DNA of 6,496 nt from CAVZLD01 sp964522605 (GCA_964522605.1 CAZFWV010000380.1:1-6496); one strand, 5' to 3'. Positions 1 through 6,262 are shown, counted from the first letter of the stretch. The notes: generated by a model from the sequence alone, not told the origin. Program-made: numbers and translations.

Positions 1-73
1 AATTCGCTTGCCCCGACAAGAAACTCACCGTTAGCAGTGCAGAGGGCCGCAGAGAATAAGGGAGCGGGGCTCG

Positions 74-87
74 GCGAGAGACCTCGC
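74..87. terminator. Small hairpin just past the PQQ-type gene
   Basis: GCGAG, a 4-nt loop AGAC, then CTCGC form a perfect 5-bp stem 14 bp beyond the stop codon at 102. It could end or protect the minus-strand transcript, but there is no T-run on that side, and the stem is short. Nothing else was recognised in bases 1-101. Confidence 0.3.
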
Positions 88-101
88 ACAACATGTTTTG
101 T

Positions 102-1436
102 TTACGGTTGGGCCAGATCGACGCAGATCAATTGCTTGTCATTTCGAGCGTAGATGCATCGATTCGCGAAGGCGGGGTGTGACCAGACAATGTTGCGTCG
201 TTGCACCTGGTTGGTGGGCTCAATCAGAAAACTGCGACTGACTTCTTCGTAGCCCTTCGGTGAGAGTCGGGCAATAATCAGCTCGCCCTGTTCATTGGGA
301 ATGAAAAAGCGATCTTCGTGACGAATCAAGAATGCGTTCCACCAGCGTCCTTTTCCCGTCGCTTCCAGCGTTTCCCATTCTTGCTGGCCGGTTGTCATGT
401 TGATGCAGCGCAAGTGTCCGTAACTGCAGATGCCATACAGGTAGCCGTCGACCATTTGTGGCGTGCACATCAGGCTATGAAGTCCGTCGGGCTCAATCTC
501 CGTTCCCTGATCTCTGCGCCACAGAAGGCTCGCGCGCGGCTCATTTTCGGCGAGCTTCATCATCAGGGGCCCGTCATAAAAGGCCGATGCAAACAAGAGA
601 TTCCGCTCGGGGTCAAACGTCGGCGTTGCGATCGTCATTCCAAAGCGGATCTCGAAATCCTGCCGCCAGAACTGCCGCCCCGTCTCTGGATCGAGCGAAT
701 AGAGCGCATCCGGCAGCCAGACGATCAGTTGACGCGTCCCACCGGCTTGGACGATGGCCGGCGCGCAATAGCCCGGATCTTCGACCTCGAGCGACCGCCA
801 CAGCTCTTCACCGGTCTTCTTGTTGAGCGCAACAACAGCCGCATTCGGATGACCACCCACGACGAGGATGAGCTTCTCGCCATCCACAAACGGGGCGGCC
901 GCCATTCCCCAGGCGTTCATTTGCGTGCCGTAATCGCGCAGATAGTTCTTCCGCCACACCACCTGTCCCCGTTCTGCATCCAGACAGGTCAACTCTCCCA
1001 TCGCACCAAGCGTGTAAACTCGATCGCCATCGACCGTTGGCGTCGCTCGCGGCCCACTGGGATAACCGATCTTGTAGAGGCACGGATAGGCGGACTGCCA
1101 CAACGGATCACCTGTCTGGGCGTCGAAGCACTTCACACGTTCCTGGGCACCCAAAGTCTCCGCCGACTCGGCCGGTGCGCCTTCCGATTCCTCGGGTGGC
1201 ACATAATCCATCAAGTACACGCGACCATCCGCGACGGCGGGTCCGGCATACCCCAAGGCAACCGGTTGCTGCCAACGGACGTCTAGCTTCGCGGGCAATT
1301 GTTTGACGATTCCCTGTTCACGCCAGACACCATCTCGCTGCGGGCCCCGATATTGCGGCCAATCATCGGCCCGGACCGGCCGGAAGAGCAGGGCCAGGAG
1401 AAGCGATCCCAGCAAAACGCGATACAGACGCCTCAT
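102..1436 (-). CDS. Secreted PQQ-type beta-propeller repeat protein
   Basis: Predicted exported beta-propeller protein of 444 residues. Residues 1-23 form a Sec signal peptide (MRRLYR, then hydrophobic LLGSLLLALLF, cleavage near VRA-DD). The mature protein starts with DDWPQYRGP, an opening common in planctomycete PQQ-like proteins. PQQ/WD-like blades follow, each ending in a [L/V]xx[L/F]DxxTGxxxW-type strand: VKCFDAQTGDPLW (101-113), LTCLDAERGQVVW (149-161), VVALNKKTGEELW (201-213), LYSLDPETGRQFW (245-257), LRCINMTTGQQEW (342-354), plus degenerate ones at 386-395 and 435-441. In the family this fold occurs both in quinoprotein dehydrogenases and in non-enzymatic scaffolds such as BamB. No quinoprotein active-site signature was recognised, so an enzymatic role is not claimed. 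An acidic Pro/Glu/Ala-rich insert (about 80-98) interrupts the first blade. The start is supported by AGGAG at 1444-1448, 7 nt upstream. It lies 154 bp behind the epimerase-like gene, so it may have its own promoter. Confidence 0.93.
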   Translation of the reverse strand: MRRLYRVLLGSLLLALLFRPVRADDWPQYRGPQRDGVWREQGIVKQLPAKLDVRWQQPVALGYAGPAVADGRVYLMDYVPPEESEGAPAESAETLGAQERVKCFDAQTGDPLWQSAYPCLYKIGYPSGPRATPTVDGDRVYTLGAMGELTCLDAERGQVVWRKNYLRDYGTQMNAWGMAAAPFVDGEKLILVVGGHPNAAVVALNKKTGEELWRSLEVEDPGYCAPAIVQAGGTRQLIVWLPDALYSLDPETGRQFWRQDFEIRFGMTIATPTFDPERNLLFASAFYDGPLMMKLAENEPRASLLWRRDQGTEIEPDGLHSLMCTPQMVDGYLYGICSYGHLRCINMTTGQQEWETLEATGKGRWWNAFLIRHEDRFFIPNEQGELIIARLSPKGYEEVSRSFLIEPTNQVQRRNIVWSHPAFANRCIYARNDKQLICVDLAQP

Positions 1437-1443
1437 ACAGGAA

Positions 1444-1448
1444 CTCCT
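1444..1448 (-). promoter_or_regulatory. Shine-Dalgarno site of the PQQ-type gene
   Basis: On the minus strand AGGAG (within AAGGAGT) lies 7 nt before the ATG at 1436-1434. It fixes the start just before the signal peptide. Confidence 0.75.
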
Positions 1449-1501
1449 TTGCAGTTCGATCGATTATTGCCCGGACTATTTCACCGCGAACCTGTCACGC
1501 A

Positions 1502-1529
1502 ATTGTAGCCAAACGCGGACAACGCGGAA
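1502..1529 (-). promoter_or_regulatory. Weak candidate promoter for the PQQ-type gene
   Basis: Minus-strand TACAAT (1507-1502) matches the -10 consensus at 5 of 6 positions and lies 66 nt upstream of the start codon. The hexamer 16 nt further upstream, TTCCGC (1529-1524), is a poor -35. It is in the right place for a promoter inside the 154-bp gap, but the match is weak and could be chance. Confidence 0.22.
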
Positions 1530-1534
1530 TGCAT

Positions 1535-1553
1535 CGGATTCTAGGAGAATCCG
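1535..1553. terminator. Perfect 7-bp hairpin between two minus-strand genes
   Basis: CGGATTC, a 5-nt loop TAGGA, then GAATCCG form a perfect inverted repeat, 38 bp past the stop of the epimerase-like gene and about 100 bp before the PQQ-type start. Its position suits a transcription terminator or RNA-end stabiliser for the upstream operon. There is no U-tract after it on either strand, so it is not a canonical intrinsic terminator. A protein-binding site is also possible. Confidence 0.4.
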
Positions 1554-1590
1554 CGGCGCCTGGCCAGCCTTTAAACAACGCAACAAGTGA

Positions 1591-2586
1591 TCAGCGGACA
1601 GGTCCAAGAGCATTCACCTGATCGGCGATTCGATCGAGGAGAGCGTGTAATGTGGAATCCGCACAATAGGTCGCTGCCCGTTTTCGAAAATGCGCTGCCG
1701 ACTGCTGCATGATTTGCGGCAGGTCCACCTGGCAGGTGAACTTTCCGGCAACCTGCATGACTTTTGTGTTGTCAAACAACACGGAGTGCGCCTTGTCACC
1801 CCAAAGCGGGCCAATCCAATCGGGCTCATAGCGCACCAGAACTTCCGTCGGCACGTGAGTCGACACCAAATCGACCTCGAGCGCACGGGCCATCTCACGA
1901 AAGATCGCATTCCATGAATACGCTTCCATGTGGCGAGTAATGTGAAATGCCTCACCCAGTGCGGCGGAATTACCCAGCAGGCCAACAAAGGGAATCGCGA
2001 AGTCGCTGCTGTGCGTGAGTGTCCAAATCGCCGTTCCATCGCCGTGGATCAGGATTGGTTTGCCGTTGAGCATCCGCCAAGCCCAATCATCGCCACGGAC
2101 AATGCCTCCCGGAAAACGACGACGCACGGTGTGACTTGGTCGGACAACCGTCACGTTCATCCGGCCAGATCGATGCTGCTCCCAGAGGTATGCCTCAAGG
2201 TCCGCCTTTGCTTGGCTGTAGGGCCAAAACGGATTTTTGAGCGGCGTCTGCTCCGTCACGACGCAGCGCTTCGGCGGCTTTTCATAGGCGGATGCACTCG
2301 AGATGAACACGTACTGACCGCAGCGACCCGACAACTGCTCGACGTCCCGAGCAACAACTTCGCGTGTGAAGCCGAGGAATTGACAGACGACATCAAAACT
2401 CTCGCGGCCCAGCACGCGGTAGACTTCGGGATCATCCAGGTTACCGAGGAGCTGTCGAACGGTGGTCGGTAGTGACTCGTCGGACTTCCCACGATTCAAG
2501 ACGGTGACTTCGTGTCCCTGGCGCACCGATTCCAGCAGACAGCTGTAGGAAATCTCTCCCGTCCCGCCGACGTACAACACCTTCAT
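1591..2586 (-). CDS. NAD-dependent epimerase/dehydratase family protein (extended SDR)
   Basis: Cytoplasmic Rossmann-fold oxidoreductase of 331 residues, near the usual length of extended SDRs. The N-terminus MKVLYVGGTGEIS holds the nucleotide-binding loop (G7-G8-T9-G10); the usual third glycine is replaced by serine (S13). After beta-2, NRGK (31-34) is the site where cofactor choice is set. The catalytic triad is visible: Ser at 96-97 or 99 in ISSASAYEKP, and Y123-S-Q-A-K127 as YxxxK. RPSHTVRRR (149-157) and GDGTAIWTLTHSSDFA (182-197) match the substrate-binding half of sugar-nucleotide epimerases and their relatives. The substrate cannot be deduced. The frame is open upstream to 2655, but the ATG at 2586 is preferred because it starts directly at beta-1 and has GGGAG 8 nt upstream. 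Its ATG overlaps the TGA of the preceding secreted-protein gene (ATGA), so translation is probably coupled. Confidence 0.9.
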   Translation of the reverse strand: MKVLYVGGTGEISYSCLLESVRQGHEVTVLNRGKSDESLPTTVRQLLGNLDDPEVYRVLGRESFDVVCQFLGFTREVVARDVEQLSGRCGQYVFISSASAYEKPPKRCVVTEQTPLKNPFWPYSQAKADLEAYLWEQHRSGRMNVTVVRPSHTVRRRFPGGIVRGDDWAWRMLNGKPILIHGDGTAIWTLTHSSDFAIPFVGLLGNSAALGEAFHITRHMEAYSWNAIFREMARALEVDLVSTHVPTEVLVRYEPDWIGPLWGDKAHSVLFDNTKVMQVAGKFTCQVDLPQIMQQSAAHFRKRAATYCADSTLHALLDRIADQVNALGPVR

Positions 2587-3848
2587 TCGTTGGACTCCCG
2601 CCACGTGCCAATATCGTCCCTCGTCCCGTCTTCGCCGTCCGGCCCTGCCGACCAAAGGTCAAACGAACCGCCAGACTTTTGGCCGGGAGAACGATACCGA
2701 AAAGCATTTCCCCAAGGGTCGGTCGGGATCGCGCCAGACACGTAGGGTCCCTGCCACCGATCCGTATTCGATTCACTGTCGGGCAAAGTCCGCAACGCCG
2801 TCAAGCCCTCTTCCGTCGACGGGACTCTTCCCATGTCCAATCGGTACCGTTGAACTGCGGCTTCGAGCAGTCGGACAATATGCCGCGCCGTATCCTCATC
2901 CTTGGACGTGGCAGGCCACACCATCCCACGCAGCAGGGAGGACACGATGCGCTGAATCTCGCCGGCATCAAATCGTCCGTGGATCACAAATCTCTGCGAG
3001 AAGGGACCCACGATCCTTGGCGTGGTGATCACCTCGTCATTGAGCAACACGGCAAGATGGTTCTTGACCAGCTTTTGCGTCAGCGCGTGCATCCGCCGAG
3101 ATCCGGCCTCGTCAAATTCCCCCGAGATCAAAGGCGATCCACGACCCTCGACCACACTCGCAATATTTCGCAAGCCCCAGCGTGGCTCATTCTCCTGGTG
3201 GCTGAGCATGATCTGGCCGGGCTGATTGGACAGCAGCACATACGTTTTTCCATTGAGTTCGCGCGTAATCAGCTCCCGGGCAATCTCCCCGCGCACTGGG
3301 AACCAGCGATAGGCAGCATTCGGATCGTCGACGGCTTGCGGCCCACGATCTTGCCACTGGCTCCAAGAGGATTCGACTTCCTCGTCAAGCAACGTAATCA
3401 TTGCGGGATCGGTTGCTGCCTCGGAGCGAACGGGAGCAAGTCGAAAATCGAGTCGCCCTGCGTCCTCGGCGCTGTCCTGCGATTTGACATTCGCCGCTGA
3501 CAGTCGTTCTTGGTCGGACACCGGATCCAATTCGAATTTGACGCGAGTGACGCGACCACCCTGGATGGTGATTTGCTGCGTCTTCCGCTGATAACCTTCT
3601 TTCTCGATTTCGACCACAACTCGGTCGACGCCTTCGGGCAACTCCAATTGAAACAGGTGCGGCGATTCGCCTTTAAGCTTTTCGTCGACATTCACCTGAG
3701 CCCCCGCCGGTTCAGTCTGAATGTACAACTGGGTTTGCGCATTTTGTTGCAGTTCGACTTGCGGGGTAGTCTCGGCCGCACACACCATGCAGGAGAGACA
3801 AAGGGAAAACCCAATGGCAATCAAACCGGTCAATCGATCGCGTTTCAT
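2583..3848 (-). CDS. Secreted PEGA - SecD-P1-like - GspG C-terminal fusion protein
   Basis: Predicted exported protein of 421 residues with a three-part design. Residues 1-24 form a signal peptide (MKRDRLTG, hydrophobic LIAIGFSLCLSCMV, cleavage near CAA-E; the cysteines do not fit a lipobox). A PEGA domain spans about 40-108 (TEPAGA at 45-50, D55-E-K57, LPEG at 70-73, EGYQRK at 84-89). Residues about 131-310 resemble the periplasmic P1 region of SecD: GRLDFRLAP (131-139), ISGEFDEAGSRRMHALT (241-257), LAVLLNDEVITTPRI (265-279), IHGRFDAGEIQRIVSSLLRG (289-308). Residues about 320-417 match the C-terminal domain of type II secretion pseudopilin GspG: a helix with AAVQRYRLDMGRVPSTEEGL (330-349), GPYV, TDPWGNAFRY (376-385), and the loop SAGPDGEDGTRDDIG (400-414). 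The pseudopilin N-terminal helix and its GFTLIE cleavage motif are absent, so this is not a pilin. The start at 3848 rather than 3992 is chosen for the signal peptide and an AGGAGG site 8 nt upstream. No role can be assigned. Confidence 0.88.
   Translation of the reverse strand: MKRDRLTGLIAIGFSLCLSCMVCAAETTPQVELQQNAQTQLYIQTEPAGAQVNVDEKLKGESPHLFQLELPEGVDRVVVEIEKEGYQRKTQQITIQGGRVTRVKFELDPVSDQERLSAANVKSQDSAEDAGRLDFRLAPVRSEAATDPAMITLLDEEVESSWSQWQDRGPQAVDDPNAAYRWFPVRGEIARELITRELNGKTYVLLSNQPGQIMLSHQENEPRWGLRNIASVVEGRGSPLISGEFDEAGSRRMHALTQKLVKNHLAVLLNDEVITTPRIVGPFSQRFVIHGRFDAGEIQRIVSSLLRGMVWPATSKDEDTARHIVRLLEAAVQRYRLDMGRVPSTEEGLTALRTLPDSESNTDRWQGPYVSGAIPTDPWGNAFRYRSPGQKSGGSFDLWSAGPDGEDGTRDDIGTWRESNE
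2595..2599 (-). promoter_or_regulatory. Shine-Dalgarno site of the epimerase-like gene, inside the upstream gene
   Basis: Minus-strand GGGAG lies 8 nt before the ATG at 2586-2584, within the last codons of the upstream gene. Together with the 4-bp ATGA overlap it decides the start in favour of 2586 over the longer open frame. Confidence 0.6.
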
Positions 3849-3856
3849 AACAACCG

Positions 3857-3862
3857 CCTCCT
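3857..3862 (-). promoter_or_regulatory. Strong Shine-Dalgarno site of the PEGA/SecD/GspG gene
   Basis: Minus-strand AGGAGG, the full consensus, lies 8 nt before the ATG at 3848-3846. It rules out the 48-codon in-frame extension to 3992, which reads as low-quality coding sequence. Confidence 0.85.
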
Positions 3863-4072
3863 GGGGCCCGCCGTATGACATAGCCGCAGCCCGTCCGTTG
3901 ATGTATGGTGGTTTGAGCGGCGTTTTCGGTTCCGGCCGCTTCCCACCAAGGGATATGCGCCGGGCCCCGACAGTTAGCCGATATTCTCGCATGTTTTTTG
4001 ACTGCGGCGCGGCAAATGGTCCTCAGCAGCCAACGCGAAACACAGAATTTCCATTTTGTCGTTTCCCCCGAT

Positions 4073-4078
4073 GAGGGG
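4073..4078 (+). promoter_or_regulatory. Shine-Dalgarno-like site of the sigma factor gene
   Basis: GAGGGG ends 10 nt before the ATG at 4089. It supports that start over the in-frame TTG at 4056 and the ATG at 4071, which overlaps this site. Confidence 0.55.
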
Positions 4079-4088
4079 CCATATCGCA

Positions 4089-4802
4089 ATGTTGAGTGAC
4101 ACGCGGCCATCGCTCCTGGAACGCCTGGGCCAAGCCGATGAACCGATGGCTTGGGAGGACTTCTTCGAGCGGTACTGGCCGACCATTTACGGGTATGCAC
4201 GGCGACGGGGGTGTTCGGAACACACCGCGGAAGAGATTGTCCAGGACGTCATGCTCAAGGTTTTTCGACAGCGAGATGTCTTTCAGTACGACCGACAACG
4301 GGGCCGGTTTCGTGACTGGCTGGGTACGGTGGTACGCAACCAAATCGCCGAATGGCATCGACGTCCCGCCCAGCGAATTCGACCGGTCGGCGGCGACGGA
4401 ATTCCCCAGGACGTCCACGTCGAGGAAGCTTCCGAATCCCCAGAAGAGATCTGGAACCAGACCTTCGAACATTCACTGCTGCTCGTCCTGCTGGACGTCG
4501 TTCGACGCGAAACGAATCCGCGCCATTACCTCGCGTTCGAGCTGTCCACCTTGCGGGACATGACCGCAAGCGAGGTCGCGAGAGTGACGGGATTAACGCG
4601 ACACGTCGTCTACAAGACCCGACAGAAGCTGCTTGCCCGGCTGCAACAACTGGCCGGAAGTTATGCCGACGACGGATCATTAACCATCCGCGTCAAACAG
4701 GCGATTCAACTGCGAGCGTCTCCGATCGTTCAGCGTCAAGTAACCCGGAACGTGACCGCCTCAGTTCGATCCGGCCAGAGGGCACCATCATCTGAATCCT
4801 AA
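4089..4802 (+). CDS. ECF (group 4) RNA polymerase sigma factor, kinase-linked planctomycete type
   Basis: Extracytoplasmic-function sigma factor of 237 residues that would direct core RNA polymerase to specific promoters. TRPSLLERL (5-13) is a typical opening of planctomycete ECF proteins. Region 2 covers about 24-92: DFFERYWPTIYGYARRRG (24-41), the AEEIVQDVMLKVF block of region 2.2 (47-59), and FRDWLGTVVRNQIAEWHRR of regions 2.3-2.4 (74-92). A charged linker (about 93-120) leads to region 4 (about 125-187) with a helix-turn-helix at MTASEVARVTGLTRHVVYKT (158-177). An extra tail of about 50 residues (188-237) is rich in Arg, Ser and Thr and ends SSES. Start choice: ATG at 4089 rather than TTG 4056 or ATG 4071, because of the family opening and the GAGGGG site. 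No anti-sigma factor is adjacent. Instead its stop codon overlaps the start of a kinase gene, which suggests regulation by phosphorylation (inference). The exact ECF group was not determined. Confidence 0.92.
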   Translation: MLSDTRPSLLERLGQADEPMAWEDFFERYWPTIYGYARRRGCSEHTAEEIVQDVMLKVFRQRDVFQYDRQRGRFRDWLGTVVRNQIAEWHRRPAQRIRPVGGDGIPQDVHVEEASESPEEIWNQTFEHSLLLVLLDVVRRETNPRHYLAFELSTLRDMTASEVARVTGLTRHVVYKTRQKLLARLQQLAGSYADDGSLTIRVKQAIQLRASPIVQRQVTRNVTASVRSGQRAPSSES

Positions 4803-5974
4803 TGGATCCGACGGCAGACTATCCATCTCCACGCGATGCAAGCCCACCCTGCCTGCCCGACTTTGACTTATTGCGTGTCATCGGGGAAGGGGGGTTTGGT
4901 CAGGTTTGGCTCGCGAAGAATCAGACGACCGGACAGCTCCGGGCCGTCAAGGTGATTCGCTTGCACGGTTCCACAGGGTCGCTTCGCGCCGGCCGCGAGA
5001 TCAGCTCGATCACGCGACTCGAGTCCAATCTTCGACAGCAACATCCGAATCTGTTGACCATTCACCATGTGGGACGCACCGACGAGTTTCTTTATTATGT
5101 AATGGAGCTGGCCGATGACCTGAGCGGCGGTCCGGCGACCGAGGCAACCGACTATGAACCTGCCACGCTCTACAACCGTCTGCTGCAGGGACCTTTGTCC
5201 TCTGAGGAATGTCTTTCGTGCACGCAACAACTGCTGGGCGCTCTGGCATCCTTGCATCAGGCCGGAATGGTCCATCGAGATGTGAAACCGGCGAATTGCC
5301 TGTTCCGTGACGGGCAACTGCGGTTGGCCGACTTCGGCCTGGTCGCCGATGCGGGACCTCAGGTGTCCCGGGTGGGAACCGAGCGGTACATGCCGCCCGA
5401 CGGACGCATGGACCATCGAGCGGATCTTTTCGCAGCCGGTCTTGTCATTTACGAGATGATTAGTGGAATGCCCGTCGATCGCTTCCCTGAACTGGGAACG
5501 ATGGCCGATGAAGTCACCCGGGACGACAATCGGTGTCGACTGATGCGGTTGTCTCTGTGGGCCTGCCAGCCGAGACGGGAAGACCGACCCCACAGCGCCA
5601 CAGGGATGCTCGAGGAACTCCGCAAACCGCGTTCCCCGCAAGAACCGGCGCACTCGGCTTCTTGGCGAAAGGGACTGGGAGCCGTCGCCGCGGCCCTAAT
5701 GGTGGCTTCCGGGATCCTGGCCTACACGAGGTGGCCCGTCGAAAGAGTCCACGTGAACTTCACGAGTACTCCGTTCGAGGCGCGAATCCTGCTGGACGGC
5801 AAGTTGCAGGTCAATGAAGCGGGAGTCCCCGTCACCACGCCCTGCACGATTGATGATCTACCGGCGTGCCCGCATCGCGTCACGTTTGACCTTCCGGGAC
5901 ATGAGCCGTTGGATCTCGGAACAGTGAATTTCCGCGAAACGCGTCAGATCAACGCGCGGTGGCCCACGGAGTGA
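4802..5974 (+). CDS. Membrane-anchored Hanks-type Ser/Thr protein kinase with C-terminal PEGA domain
   Basis: Protein kinase of 390 residues. Catalytic motifs are in order: glycine loop IGEGGFGQV (27-35), ATP-binding K50 in RAVKVI, a helix-C glutamate probably E66, catalytic HRDVKPAN (158-165, D160), metal-binding DFG (177-179), activation-loop end GTERYMPPDG (192-201), D208 of helix F, and R262. All residues needed for activity are present. The usual APE is PPD; PP[E/D]G with a following RFPEL (228-232), and MELADD (101-106), recall a kinase subfamily of planctomycetes and verrucomicrobia (from memory, not searched). A basic stretch and one membrane helix (about 291-308, GLGAVAAALMVASGILAY) separate the cytoplasmic kinase from a PEGA domain (about 316-388; TPFEA at 323-327, D332-G-K334) on the outer face. 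It is unusually compact, lacking WD40, PASTA or TPR regions. The start overlaps the sigma factor stop by one base (TAATG). The nearest purine-rich site, GAGGG at 4778-4782, is 19 nt away, so reinitiation after the sigma gene is likely. The substrate is unknown; the sigma factor is the obvious candidate. Confidence 0.93.
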   Translation: MDPTADYPSPRDASPPCLPDFDLLRVIGEGGFGQVWLAKNQTTGQLRAVKVIRLHGSTGSLRAGREISSITRLESNLRQQHPNLLTIHHVGRTDEFLYYVMELADDLSGGPATEATDYEPATLYNRLLQGPLSSEECLSCTQQLLGALASLHQAGMVHRDVKPANCLFRDGQLRLADFGLVADAGPQVSRVGTERYMPPDGRMDHRADLFAAGLVIYEMISGMPVDRFPELGTMADEVTRDDNRCRLMRLSLWACQPRREDRPHSATGMLEELRKPRSPQEPAHSASWRKGLGAVAAALMVASGILAYTRWPVERVHVNFTSTPFEARILLDGKLQVNEAGVPVTTPCTIDDLPACPHRVTFDLPGHEPLDLGTVNFRETRQINARWPTE

Positions 5975-6217
5975 GCGCGTGCAGCCCACAGATCTGCGAT
6001 GGACTACGCAACTCGTTTAACGGCAAGCCGGAGGCGTAGGCGGGCACTATTCACTGCCGCGCGGTTAACGATCCTGAGGAAGCAACGCGAAGTCGACAAA
6101 TGTCGGACTTCCGTTGGTCGTCCTGGCTCATTGGCTGCGCCGCCGTCAAGAGATACCGCAAACCTTATGCGTCCTGGACGATCCGGGTTGCTGATGAGTC
6201 GATTTCCGCAGCCCCGA

Positions 6218-6246
6218 ATGACAATCGATCGGACGTGAGTTACCAT
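6218..6246 (+). promoter_or_regulatory. Candidate promoter for the downstream exported-protein gene
   Basis: ATGACA (6218-6223) matches the -35 consensus at 5 of 6, and TACCAT (6241-6246) matches the -10 at 4 of 6, with an ideal 17-nt spacer. Transcription would begin near 6253 and give a leader of about 118 nt before the ATG at 6371. This is a pattern match only. Confidence 0.33.
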
Positions 6247-6251
6247 ATTCT

Positions 6252-6262
6252 AAGAGACTCTT
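6252..6262. repeat. 11-bp palindrome at the predicted transcription start
   Basis: AAGAG-A-CTCTT is a perfect dyad centred on 6257. The loop is too short for a stable RNA hairpin, so a small operator for a dimeric DNA-binding protein is the more likely reading. It may also be chance. Confidence 0.35.

Larger units (their letters stand above)
3849..4088. other. Divergent intergenic region between the PEGA/SecD/GspG operon and the sigma-kinase operon
   Basis: These 240 bp should contain both operon promoters. Ribosome sites are visible at each end (3857-3862 minus; 4073-4078 plus). A TTGACT hexamer at 3998-4003 (plus) follows a run of six T but has no -10 partner at a normal distance. No pair of promoter hexamers is convincing on either strand. 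GGGGCCCG (3863-3870) recurs inverted as CGGGCCCC (3961-3968), but the core is self-complementary GGGCCC, so this may be chance. The short open frames that run through here are unsupported extensions of the flanking genes. Confidence 0.5.

Noticed and set aside
318..1286. 322-codon open frame on the plus strand opposite the PQQ-type gene
   Set aside because: It is antisense to a gene with clear repeats and a signal peptide. Its product is Arg/His/Ile-rich with no recognisable domain, as expected for a shadow frame in GC-rich DNA.
2587..2655. 23-codon N-terminal extension of the epimerase-like protein
   Set aside because: It is Arg/Gly-rich and precedes the beta-1 strand. The ATG at 2586 overlaps the upstream stop and has a GGGAG site.
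2679..3500. 273-codon plus-strand open frame opposite the PEGA/SecD/GspG gene
   Set aside because: Antisense shadow of a well-supported gene. It has no ribosome site at its start and no recognisable motif.
2583..3848. Calling this gene a type II secretion major pseudopilin (GspG)
   Set aside because: Only the C-terminal domain matches. The prepilin cleavage motif and N-terminal hydrophobic helix are missing, and no other gsp genes are nearby.
3863..3968. GGGGCCCG / CGGGCCCC inverted pair across the divergent region
   Set aside because: Each arm contains the self-complementary GGGCCC, so any two copies would appear as inverted repeats. The flanks do not match.
3849..3992. 48-codon N-terminal extension of the PEGA/SecD/GspG protein
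   Set aside because: The extension would bury a good signal peptide, and a consensus AGGAGG sits just before the internal ATG at 3848.
3998..4026. TTGACT as -35 of a promoter for the sigma factor gene
   Set aside because: The expected -10 position (around 4021-4026, CCTCAG) does not resemble TATAAT at any spacing from 16 to 18.
5999..6246. Two overlapping open frames of about 80 codons on opposite strands
   Set aside because: They mirror each other, lack ribosome sites, and give Arg-rich products without domains. No reason to prefer either strand.
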